A stretch of DNA of 5,516 nt from Nitriliruptorales bacterium (GCA_007119305.1 SKPY01000277.1:1-5516); one strand, 5' to 3'; positions 1 to 4,295 are shown, counted from the first letter of the stretch. Numbers and translations are program-made. Notes: generated from the sequence alone by a model not told the origin.

Positions 1-1
1 C

Positions 2-268
2 GGCGCGACGCTTGCGGGGGCGTTCGTGCAGGCCGGCCTCGTGGACCGGCTCATGGTCCACCTCGCGCCGCTGCTGCTCGGCGAGGCCGGGCGCGCCGCC
101 GTCGCCGGGCTGCCGATCGCGACCCTCGCCGACGCTCCACGCTGGCGCACGACCGCCGTGGCGCGGGCGGGTGCCGACACCCTCGTGACCTGCGAGCCGC
201 TGGCGCCCGCCGCCGACGCGGACCAGGCGCACGTGCTCACCGGCGCCGGCCAGAAAGGAACGCGCTAG
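2..268 (+). CDS. ribD: RibD C-terminal part: 5-amino-6-(5-phosphoribosylamino)uracil reductase domain (5' truncated)
   Basis: This is the last 88 codons of an open frame that enters from the left edge and stops at TAG 266-268. The translation begins GATLAGAFVQAGLVDRLMVH and continues with LAPLLLG. This matches the end of the RibD reductase domain, where a glycine-rich NADPH-binding stretch precedes an 'AGLVDEL...APLLLG' segment. In the family this cytosolic domain reduces the ribosylamino-pyrimidine to the ribitylamino form in the second and third steps of the pyrimidine branch. The N-terminal deaminase domain, if present, lies outside the window. A GTG at 26 could serve as a start codon, but the family resemblance continues upstream of it, so the frame is treated as a partial gene. 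The stop is immediately followed by the ribE ATG at 269, so the two are co-transcribed. The identification rests on this fragment and on the riboflavin genes that follow. Confidence 0.88.
   Translation, partial: GATLAGAFVQAGLVDRLMVHLAPLLLGEAGRAAVAGLPIATLADAPRWRTTAVARAGADTLVTCEPLAPAADADQAHVLTGAGQKGTR
255..260 (+). promoter_or_regulatory. Ribosome binding site of ribE
   Basis: AAGGAA ends 8 nt before the ATG at 269 and lies inside the last codons of ribD. It fixes the ribE start. It is weaker than the GGAGG motifs at the later junctions of this operon. Confidence 0.65.
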
Positions 269-904
269 ATGTTCACCGGGATCATCCGCGAGCTCGGCAC
301 GGTCCGCGCGGTGCGGGCCGGTGCGAGCGGCCGGCTCAGCGTCGACTGCTCGGACGTGCTCAGCGACGCGCAGGTCGGCGACTCCATCGCCGTCAACGGC
401 TGCTGCCTGACCGTCACCGAGCTCCACGACGGCCCCCGCGGCTTCAGCGCGGACCTGATGGGCGAGACCCTCGAGCGCACCGCCCTCGGCCGCCTCGACG
501 CCGGGGACCCCGTCAACCTCGAGCCGGCGCTGCGTGCGGGCGGGCGCCTCGACGGGCATCTCGTGCAGGGCCACGTGGACGGAGTCGCCGAGGTCACCGA
601 GATCACCGACCTCGGCGAGTGGACGGCGATGACGTTCACGTTGCCGCCGGCGGTCGCCCCCTACGTCGCCGAGAAGGGCTCGATCGCCGTGGACGGCGTG
701 TCGCTGACGGTCACTAGCGTGTCCGACACGACCTTCGCCGTGGGCCTCATCCCGCACACGCTCGCGGTCACGACGCTCGGCCGGCTGCACCCGGGCGACG
801 CGGTGAACCTCGAGGCGGACGTCGTCGCGAAGTACGTCGAGCGGCTGCTCGCGCACCGGACCGGCGGGGCCGACCCCCGTCGCGGGCCGTGGGAGGACGG
901 CTGA
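269..904 (+). CDS. ribE: Riboflavin synthase, alpha chain
   Basis: Riboflavin synthase dismutates two molecules of 6,7-dimethyl-8-ribityllumazine into riboflavin and the pyrimidine that RibH reuses. The 211-residue product has the family's usual length and two-barrel layout. The N-terminal barrel opens with MFTGII and carries GDSIAVNGCCLTVT at residues 37-50. It is followed by GGRLDGHLVQGHVDG with His97 and His102. The C-terminal barrel repeats the motif as KGSIAVDGVSLTVT around 136-149 and then has LIPHTL around 160-165. This internal duplication is diagnostic. The start is ATG 269, directly after the ribD stop and behind AAGGAA. The last codons contain GGGAGG (891-896), and the TGA (902-904) overlaps the ATG of a 12-codon micro-ORF rather than that of ribBA directly. 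About 15 residues past the last conserved block form a nonconserved Gly/Arg/Pro-rich tail. I see no defects. Confidence 0.97.
   Translation: MFTGIIRELGTVRAVRAGASGRLSVDCSDVLSDAQVGDSIAVNGCCLTVTELHDGPRGFSADLMGETLERTALGRLDAGDPVNLEPALRAGGRLDGHLVQGHVDGVAEVTEITDLGEWTAMTFTLPPAVAPYVAEKGSIAVDGVSLTVTSVSDTTFAVGLIPHTLAVTTLGRLHPGDAVNLEADVVAKYVERLLAHRTGGADPRRGPWEDG
892..896 (+). promoter_or_regulatory. Shine-Dalgarno for micro-ORF 1, inside the ribE 3' end
   Basis: GGAGG sits 7 nt before the ATG at 904 and overlaps the final codons of ribE. In a simple operon this site would serve ribBA. Here the first ATG it addresses is that of a 12-codon minigene. Confidence 0.65.
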
Positions 905-942
905 TGCTCGCACCCAGCCCCGAGGCCGTGGAGGTCGGCTGA
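904..942 (+). CDS. 12-codon micro-ORF 1 between ribE and ribBA (putative)
   Basis: ATG 904 to TGA 940-942 encodes MLAPSPEAVEVG, a near copy of the RibBA N-terminus (MFAPIPEAVEAI). The ATG overlaps the ribE stop as TGATG and has GGAGG 7 nt upstream. Its own stop overlaps the next micro-ORF's ATG in the same way. Translation is therefore expected by termination-reinitiation of ribosomes leaving ribE. The peptide has no recognisable domain, and its function, if any, may lie in the act of translation. It could also be a neutral relic of a tandem duplication. I infer translation from start, stop and ribosome-binding signals only. Confidence 0.5.
   Translation: MLAPSPEAVEVG
930..934 (+). promoter_or_regulatory. 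Shine-Dalgarno for micro-ORF 2, inside micro-ORF 1
   Basis: GGAGG sits 7 nt before the ATG at 942. It is the same base string as codons 9-11 of the ribBA-like peptide (GTG GAG GTC), so one stretch serves as both coding sequence and ribosome binding site. Confidence 0.6.
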
Positions 943-980
943 TGCTCGCACCCAGCCCCAAGCCGGTGGAGGTTCTGTGA
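942..980 (+). CDS. 12-codon micro-ORF 2 between ribE and ribBA (putative)
   Basis: ATG 942 to TGA 978-980 encodes MLAPSPKPVEVL, a second divergent copy of the RibBA N-terminus. It overlaps micro-ORF 1 upstream and the ribBA ATG downstream by one base each, forming TGATG junctions. GGAGG at 930-934 precedes its start by 7 nt. Substitutions relative to copy 1 change Glu-Ala to Lys-Pro and Gly to Leu, but they leave the start, the stop, the GGAGG and the 12-codon length intact. That fits constraint on the coupling signals more than on the peptide, although three copies are too few to prove selection. Confidence 0.5.
   Translation: MLAPSPKPVEVL
968..972 (+). promoter_or_regulatory. Shine-Dalgarno of ribBA, inside micro-ORF 2
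   Basis: GGAGG lies 7 nt before ATG 980. This favours ATG 980 over the in-frame GTG at 977, which would have only 4 nt of spacing. Confidence 0.65.
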
Positions 981-2215
981 TGTTCGCACCCATCCCCGAG
1001 GCCGTGGAGGCGATCCGCAGAGGCGAGATCGTCGTCGTGGTCGACGACGAGGATCGCGAGAACGAAGGCGACCTCATCATGGCCGCCGAGGCGGCCACGC
1101 CCGAGCGGATCGCGTTCTTCGTCCGGCACACGAGCGGCGTGATCTGCATGCCGATGGAGGGCGAGCGCCTCGACGCGCTCGACCTGCCACTCATGGTCGC
1201 GAGCAACAGCGAGAGCCACCGCACCGCGTTCACCGTGTCGGTCGACTACCGCTACGGCACCTCGACGGGCATCTCCGCCGCGGATCGCGCCGCCACCATC
1301 CGGGCGCTGGCCGACCCGACCGCGAACCCGGAGGACTTCGCCCGTCCGGGCCACATCTTCCCGCTGCGCTACCAGCCGGGCGGGGTGCTGCGCCGTGCAG
1401 GCCACACCGAGGCGGCCGTCGACCTCGCACGCATGGCGGGCTTCCAGCCCGCCGGGGTGCTGAGCGAGCTCGTCAACGACGACGGGACCATGGCCCGGCT
1501 GCCGGACCTGACGCGCTTCGCCGACGAGCACGGCCTCGCGCTGATCTCGATCGCCGACCTCATCGCCTACCGCCGCCAGCACGAGAAGCTCGTCCGGCGG
1601 GTGGCAGAGGCGCGCATCCCCACGCCGTTCGGAGCGTTCACCGCGCTCGGCTACGAGTCGCAGGTGGACGGCCTGCACCACATCGCGCTCGTGCGGGGCC
1701 AGCCACGGGGCAAGGACAACGTGCTCGTGCGGATGCACTCCGAGTGCCTGACCGGTGACGTGTTCGTCTCGTTGCGCTGCGACTGCGGCACGCAGCTGCA
1801 CGATGCCATGCGCAAGATCGCCGAGGAGGGCGAGGGCGTGATCGTCTACATCCGCGGCCACGAGGGACGCGGGATCGGCATCATGCACAAGCTGCAGGCG
1901 TACAAGCTCCAGGACGGTGGTGCGGACACCGTGGAGGCAAACATCGAGCTCGGGTTCCCGGCCGACACCCGCGACTACGGCACCGGCGCGCAGATCCTCG
2001 TCGACCTCGGCCTGTCCACCCTGCGGCTGCTGTCGAACAACCCGGCCAAGCGGGCCGGGCTCGAGGGCTACGGTCTGGAGATCGTGGATCGGGTGCCGCT
2101 GGAGACCACACCGACGACGGAGAACCTGCGCTACCTCGAGGTCAAGCGCGACAAGATGGGCCACGAGCTCACCGGCCTCGGCACGGACGTGACGACCACC
2201 GAGGAGGTCAACTGA
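980..2215 (+). CDS. ribBA: Bifunctional 3,4-dihydroxy-2-butanone-4-phosphate synthase / GTP cyclohydrolase II
   Basis: The 411-residue fused enzyme supplies both riboflavin precursors. The N-terminal RibB domain (about 1-200) converts ribulose 5-phosphate to DHBP plus formate. The C-terminal RibA domain (about 205-400) opens the GTP imidazole ring and releases formate and pyrophosphate. RibB motifs are DDEDRENEGD at 22-31, TSGVICMPM, RTAFTVSVD, GTSTGISAADRA, RPGHIFPL and RRAGHTEAA (His142, Glu144). RibA motifs are SECLTGDVFVSLRCDCG with zinc ligands Cys256, Cys267 and Cys269, IRGHEGRGIG around His294, DTVEAN, RDYGTGAQIL and RLLSNNPAKRAGL. Both active sites look intact, so neither half appears degenerate. 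ATG 980 is chosen because GGAGG is 7 nt upstream and the ATG overlaps the preceding TGA. GTG 977 is an in-frame alternative that adds one residue. The first 12 codons are the template of the upstream 38-nt repeats. The TGA overlaps the ribH ATG. Confidence 0.97.
   Translation: MFAPIPEAVEAIRRGEIVVVVDDEDRENEGDLIMAAEAATPERIAFFVRHTSGVICMPMEGERLDALDLPLMVASNSESHRTAFTVSVDYRYGTSTGISAADRAATIRALADPTANPEDFARPGHIFPLRYQPGGVLRRAGHTEAAVDLARMAGFQPAGVLSELVNDDGTMARLPDLTRFADEHGLALISIADLIAYRRQHEKLVRRVAEARIPTPFGAFTALGYESQVDGLHHIALVRGQPRGKDNVLVRMHSECLTGDVFVSLRCDCGTQLHDAMRKIAEEGEGVIVYIRGHEGRGIGIMHKLQAYKLQDGGADTVEANIELGFPADTRDYGTGAQILVDLGLSTLRLLSNNPAKRAGLEGYGLEIVDRVPLETTPTTENLRYLEVKRDKMGHELTGLGTDVTTTEEVN
2203..2207 (+). 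promoter_or_regulatory. Shine-Dalgarno of ribH, inside the ribBA 3' end
   Basis: GGAGG lies 7 nt before ATG 2215. The junction GGAGGTCAACTGATG differs at two positions from the micro-ORF junction GGAGGTCGGCTGATG (930-944). Confidence 0.65.
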
Positions 2216-2676
2216 TGCGGGTCCACGAGGGCCGGTATGACGGCAGCGGCCTGCGGATCGGGCTCGTCGCGTCGCGCTTCAACGACGCGGTCGTGCGCCG
2301 CCTCGTCGACGGCGCGGTGGACTGCCTGCGCCGCCACGGCGTCGCCGACGACGACATCGAGCTCGCCTGGACGCCCGGAGCCTTCGAGCTGCCGGTGGTC
2401 GCGCGCCGCCTCGCCGCTTCCGGGCGGGTGGACGCCATCGTGGCGCTCGGCTGCGTGGTGCGGGGCGAGACCGCGCACTTCGAGTACGTGGCCGCCCAGT
2501 CCGCGGAGGTCGGCCGGGTGGCGACCGACACCGGCGTGCCGGTGGCCTTCGGGGTGCTCACCACCGACACGTTCGAGCAGGCCGTCGACCGGGCGGGCGG
2601 CAAGGCCGGCAACAAGGGCTGGGACGCCGCCCTCGCCGCGATCGAGACCGCGCGCCTGCTCGCCGACCTCAAGTAG
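2215..2676 (+). CDS. ribH: 6,7-Dimethyl-8-ribityllumazine synthase (lumazine synthase)
   Basis: This enzyme condenses the ribitylamino-pyrimidine with DHBP to make the lumazine substrate of RibE. In many bacteria it assembles as a pentamer or an icosahedral capsid. The 153-residue product has the expected length and every hallmark. These are GLVASRFND with Phe22, the substrate-binding TPGAFELP at 53-60, GCVVRGETAHFEYV with the catalytic His88, GVLTTDTFEQA, and RAGGKAGNKG with Arg126 and Lys130 for phosphate binding. The ATG overlaps the ribBA TGA and has GGAGG 7 nt upstream, so translation is probably coupled. It is the last recognisable riboflavin gene. The stop is TAG 2674-2676, and the next 343 nt are noncoding and repeat-rich, so the operon probably ends here. 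No hairpin with a T-run follows the stop. Confidence 0.97.
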   Translation: MRVHEGRYDGSGLRIGLVASRFNDAVVRRLVDGAVDCLRRHGVADDDIELAWTPGAFELPVVARRLAASGRVDAIVALGCVVRGETAHFEYVAAQSAEVGRVATDTGVPVAFGVLTTDTFEQAVDRAGGKAGNKGWDAALAAIETARLLADLK

Positions 2677-2740
2677 GCCTGGGGGGCGCGCCGGCGTCCG
2701 GGGAGTCCACGGTCGTGGCGCTCCGGTGGCAGGCGGCCCA

Positions 2741-2789
2741 GGGTTGGGAGCGCCGGCAAGGCGCTCGCGCCAACCCGTGCTCCCACCCC
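2741..2789 (+). repeat. Hairpin repeat, copy A
   Basis: The left arm GGGTTGGGAGC (2741-2751) pairs with GCTCCCACCC (2779-2788), leaving one T bulged. The loop contains a second perfect stem, GGCGC (2760-2764) against GCGCC (2767-2771). It begins 65 nt after the ribH stop and could act as a 3' mRNA stabiliser or attenuator for the riboflavin operon. It lacks the T-run of an intrinsic terminator. Confidence 0.85.
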
Positions 2790-2791
2790 CC

Positions 2792-2820
2792 GGTCGGGCA
2801 GGCGCTGAGCGCACGCACCG
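2792..2820 (+). repeat. 29-nt linker repeat, copy 1
   Basis: A 29-nt sequence following hairpin A recurs after hairpin B with two mismatches. It contains the near-palindrome GCGCTGAGCGC. Hairpin plus linker make up a tandem unit of about 81-84 nt. Confidence 0.85.
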
Positions 2821-2823
2821 CGA

Positions 2824-2873
2824 GGGGTTGGGAGCGCCGGCGCGGGCCTGGCGTCAGCGTGTGCTCCCACCCC
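2824..2873 (+). repeat. Hairpin repeat, copy B
   Basis: The left arm GGGGTTGGGAGC (2824-2835) pairs with GCTCCCACCCC (2863-2873) with a single bulged T. The first 33 nt are identical to copy D beyond the nuclease-like gene (4181-4232). The loop differs from copies A and C. Confidence 0.88.
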
Positions 2874-2874
2874 T

Positions 2875-2903
2875 GATCGGGCAGGCGCTGAGCGCACGTA
2901 CCG
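2875..2903 (+). repeat. 29-nt linker repeat, copy 2
   Basis: This is the second copy of the linker at 2792-2820. The two differ only at the second base and at one base near the end. It joins hairpins B and C. Confidence 0.85.
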
Positions 2904-2904
2904 G

Positions 2905-2953
2905 GGGGTTGGGAGCGCCGGCGGGCGGCTCACGCCAAGCTGCGCTCCCAGCC
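2905..2953 (+). repeat. Hairpin repeat, copy C (degenerate)
   Basis: The left arm GGTTGGGAGC pairs with GCTCCCAGCC (2944-2953), including one G-T wobble. The loop is more diverged than in B and D, and the linker is absent. The right arm runs directly into the DnaA-box-like palindrome upstream of the nuclease-like gene. Confidence 0.8.
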
Positions 2954-2955
2954 TG

Positions 2956-2969
2956 GCTTGTCCACAAGC
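2956..2969. promoter_or_regulatory. 14-nt palindrome containing a DnaA-box-like 9-mer
   Basis: GCTTGTCCACAAGC is a 6-2-6 inverted repeat. It includes TTGTCCACA (2958-2966), the form of DnaA box usual in GC-rich actinobacteria. It lies 51 nt before the nuclease-like start codon. It could be an isolated DnaA site or an operator for another dimeric regulator. Only one clear box is visible, so it is not an origin. Confidence 0.4.
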
Positions 2970-3019
2970 TGTGCGCCGCACCTGCCCTGGCCTTCAACCG
3001 GGTGTCGCACCATGCACGC

Positions 3020-3982
3020 ATGAGCTGGCAAGACCTCTACGCGTTCGGCGCAGGCCCTGGACGGCACGGCGCCCTGTCGATCCACGACGGCGTGCAGTTC
3101 GGCCTGTCGCCCGACCAGCTGCGTGCAAAGGCGATACGCGACTGCTGGGAGCGCCCCTTTGATGGCGTGCTGTTCCTGCCAGGCTCGAACGACAACTTCT
3201 GGCGTCGTCATGCCGCGGTCATGCTCGCGCTCCAGGGCAGCGACTGGAGTCCGGCGCGCATCGCACTCGCCCGCTTCTCGGCCGCGTATGCGGTCGGACT
3301 CCTCGCCAGACCCAAGCCTCTGGTCGAGGTGACGCGACCGCACCACCTGCGCACCTCGGAGCTGCCCGGCGTGCGGACCTTCCGCAGCCGCCGTCTGGAG
3401 AGCGAGCACCTCACCCACGTCGAGGGGCTGCCGTGCACCAGCGCGGCCAGGACGATCCGGGACTTTGCGTGGGACCTGAACGTCGACGCCTTGCGGCGGC
3501 TCGCCGTGCCAGGGATCCAGCGGGGATGGCTTGCGGTTGAGGATCTGGTAGCACAGCAGGACAGCCTCGGGCATGGCCGTGCACGACGCCGCTTCGACAG
3601 GCTCGTGGCTCAGCTCGCTGCACGGCCGGTGGACTCGGAGTTCGAATGGGAGGTGCGCGAGGGGCTCGATGACCGAGGGCTGGCGCCCTGGCCGAAACCC
3701 TTCCCCTGGCGCTGCGCAGACGGGGTCGTGATCAATCTGGACATCGCGTTCCCGAGCGCGTGGCTGTGCATCGAATGCGACGGGCGCGCGAAGTACATGC
3801 TCGGCGCCGACTTCAGCACCGATCGCGTGCGCTGGTCAGAGGCCAGCCGCTGCTGGCAGATCATCTGGCTCGACTACGAGCGCTGGCGGTCGAAGCGCAA
3901 GGCGGTGCTCGATGACATCGAGCAGCGCCTCGAACAGGCGGACCGCTCTCGCCCACCCGCCTTGCCCGCGGAGCCCGTCTGA
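3020..3982 (+). CDS. AbiEi-like / DUF559-type protein with a C-terminal PD-(D/E)XK (Vsr-fold) nuclease-like domain
   Basis: The 320-residue protein has the layout of a large actinobacterial family annotated as AbiEi-like or DUF559 proteins. A helical, DNA-binding-like N-terminus (about 20-55, 'GLSPDQLRAKAIRDCWERPFDGVLFLPGS') is followed by a middle domain with LVEVTRPHHLR and VEGLPCTSAARTIRDFA. The C-terminus carries nuclease-like motifs: SEFEWEVREGL (Glu207, Glu209), NLDIAFPS with Asp241, IECDG with Glu252 and Asp254, and a conserved-looking 'F..DR.RW' segment. The substrate is unknown. Members are often solitary, and no AbiEii-type toxin gene is adjacent here. The start is uncertain. ATG 3020 has no Shine-Dalgarno, and GTG 3002 is an in-frame alternative. 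Codon use is looser than in ribBA: 9 of the first 50 codons end in A or T, against 4 of 50, and include ATA and TTT. That fits an accessory or transferred gene. Hairpin repeats lie on both sides. Coding is near certain, the family assignment moderate and nuclease activity inferred. Confidence 0.8.
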   Translation: MSWQDLYAFGAGPGRHGALSIHDGVQFGLSPDQLRAKAIRDCWERPFDGVLFLPGSNDNFWRRHAAVMLALQGSDWSPARIALARFSAAYAVGLLARPKPLVEVTRPHHLRTSELPGVRTFRSRRLESEHLTHVEGLPCTSAARTIRDFAWDLNVDALRRLAVPGIQRGWLAVEDLVAQQDSLGHGRARRRFDRLVAQLAARPVDSEFEWEVREGLDDRGLAPWPKPFPWRCADGVVINLDIAFPSAWLCIECDGRAKYMLGADFSTDRVRWSEASRCWQIIWLDYERWRSKRKAVLDDIEQRLEQADRSRPPALPAEPV

Positions 3983-3983
3983 C
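3967..3983 (+). repeat. 17-nt repeat spanning the nuclease-like gene's stop codon
   Basis: CGCGGAGCCCGTCTGAC recurs at 4074-4090 as CGCGTAGCCCGTCTGGC, with two mismatches. The gene's last codons and its TGA therefore lie inside a dispersed repeat, which continues into the larger repeat at 3988. Confidence 0.7.
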
Positions 3984-3987
3984 GCTC

Positions 3988-4025
3988 GACTGACGCGTCG
4001 CCCTGCGTGCGCAGCCCGGCTGCGC
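3988..4025 (+). repeat. Second repeat family, copy 1
   Basis: GACTGACGCGTCGCCCTGCG is followed by an inverted repeat, GCGCAGCC (4009-4016) against GGCTGCGC (4018-4025). It matches 4084-4123, and its first half recurs at 4028-4046. As RNA it would give a 6-bp stem with a 5-nt loop. No T-run follows. Confidence 0.75.
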
Positions 4026-4027
4026 CC

Positions 4028-4046
4028 GACTGACGACGCGCCCTGC
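4028..4046 (+). repeat. Second repeat family, partial copy
   Basis: GACTGACGACGCGCCCTGC matches the first half of the repeat at 3988 except for a scrambled GCGTC/ACGCG block. The hairpin half is missing. Confidence 0.55.
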
Positions 4047-4083
4047 CCACCAGACCCGTGCCTTCCCCCTGCTCGCGTAGCCC

Positions 4084-4123
4084 GTCTGGCGCGTCGCCCT
4101 GCGCACACAGCCGTCGGCTGCGC
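4084..4123 (+). repeat. Second repeat family, copy 2
   Basis: GTCTGGCGCGTCGCCCTGCG is followed by CAGCCG (4108-4113) paired with CGGCTG (4115-4120), then CGC. Relative to copy 1 the centre of the hairpin changes (AGCC-C-GGCT to CAGCCG-T-CGGCTG), yet pairing is kept. The upstream CGCGTAGCCC extends the similarity to the stop-codon region of the nuclease-like gene. Confidence 0.75.
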
Positions 4124-4180
4124 GGGGTCCGTCCAGGTTGTGTGAGGACCCGACACCCGGCCGTCGGGCGCCCCGAGGGT

Positions 4181-4232
4181 GGGGTTGGGAGCGCCGGCGC
4201 GGGCCTGGCGTCAACGCGTGCTCCCAACCCCC
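4181..4232 (+). repeat. Hairpin repeat, copy D
   Basis: GGGGTTGGGAGC (4181-4192) pairs perfectly over 12 bp with GCTCCCAACCCC (4220/4221-4232). The loop has a possible inner GCGCG/CGCGT stem. Its first 33 nt are identical to copy B, 1.36 kb upstream on the other side of the nuclease-like gene. It is the best-paired of the four copies. Confidence 0.88.
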
Positions 4233-4295
4233 CCGGTGAGGTTGCCGCAGGGGCGGGTGCGGGGCGCGCCGGGCCGCATCAGGCACACTGCGGGC

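Larger units (their letters stand above)
902..1015 (+). repeat. Three 38-nt tandem copies of the ribE/ribBA junction and ribBA 5' end
   Basis: Three units lie head to tail at 902-939, 940-977 and 978-1015, each beginning TGATG. Copies 1 and 3 differ at only 2 of the first 33 positions. Copy 2 differs from copy 1 at 3 of those positions. The last five bases of the three units are unrelated. Copy 3 is the true beginning of ribBA. Copies 1 and 2 are extra copies of the first 12 codons plus the stop/start overlap. The period is not a multiple of three, but the one-base TGATG overlap restores a start in every unit. Each unit also carries GTGGAGG, which acts as a Shine-Dalgarno for the following ATG in copies 1 and 2 but is only coding sequence in copy 3. 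Confidence 0.95.
2677..3019 (+). other. Repeat-rich intergenic region after ribH
   Basis: I see no credible gene in these 343 nt. The stretch from 2677 to 2740 is GC-rich with a small hairpin (CCACG 2707-2711 against CGTGG 2714-2718) and no T-tract. From 2741 to 2953 there are three copies of a ~50-nt hairpin repeat, the first two each followed by a conserved 29-nt linker. A DnaA-box-like palindrome follows at 2956-2969. The last 50 nt must hold the promoter of the next gene, but I see no convincing -35/-10 pair. The coding frame upstream of 3020 stays open through the whole region, which is expected of GC-rich DNA and is not evidence of coding. Confidence 0.75.
3983..4295 (+). other. Repeat-rich intergenic region between the nuclease-like gene and the prepilin peptidase
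   Basis: I see no credible gene in these 313 nt. The stretch from 3988 to 4123 consists of two good copies and one partial copy of a second repeat family with short GC-rich hairpins. Hairpin repeat D follows at 4181-4232. The final 64 nt before ATG 4296 contain no Shine-Dalgarno and no convincing promoter. No T-run terminator is visible on either strand. Confidence 0.7.

Noticed and set aside
902..980. FMN riboswitch or other structured leader before ribBA
   Set aside because: The 76-nt insertion is fully explained by tandem copies of the ribBA start. None of the conserved FMN-aptamer segments is recognisable.
2741..2790. Intrinsic terminator for the riboflavin operon
   Set aside because: Hairpin A is strong but has no T-run after it on either strand, and the same element recurs at other positions, so it is listed as a repeat.
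2741..2953. CRISPR array
   Set aside because: The linkers between hairpins A-B and B-C are nearly identical rather than unique, the units vary in sequence, and no cas gene is present.
2956..2969. Replication origin
   Set aside because: Only one clear DnaA-box-like 9-mer is seen, with no AT-rich unwinding region and no dnaA or dnaN nearby.
2131..2981. Long minus-strand open frames across ribH and the repeat region
   Set aside because: They are antisense to ribH and to hairpin repeats, are low-complexity, have no ribosome binding site and resemble no family. Open antisense frames are expected in GC-rich coding DNA.
2237..3019. N-terminal extension of the nuclease-like frame back to 2237, giving a 581-residue protein
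   Set aside because: It runs through ribH in another frame and through the hairpin repeats. The translation is Arg/Pro/Ser/Ala-rich shadow sequence, and family-like residues begin only after about 3020.
4179..4295. Upstream start at 4179 for the prepilin peptidase
   Set aside because: The extra 39 residues are a translation of hairpin repeat D and of noncoding DNA. The first membrane helix typical of the family begins at ATG 4296.
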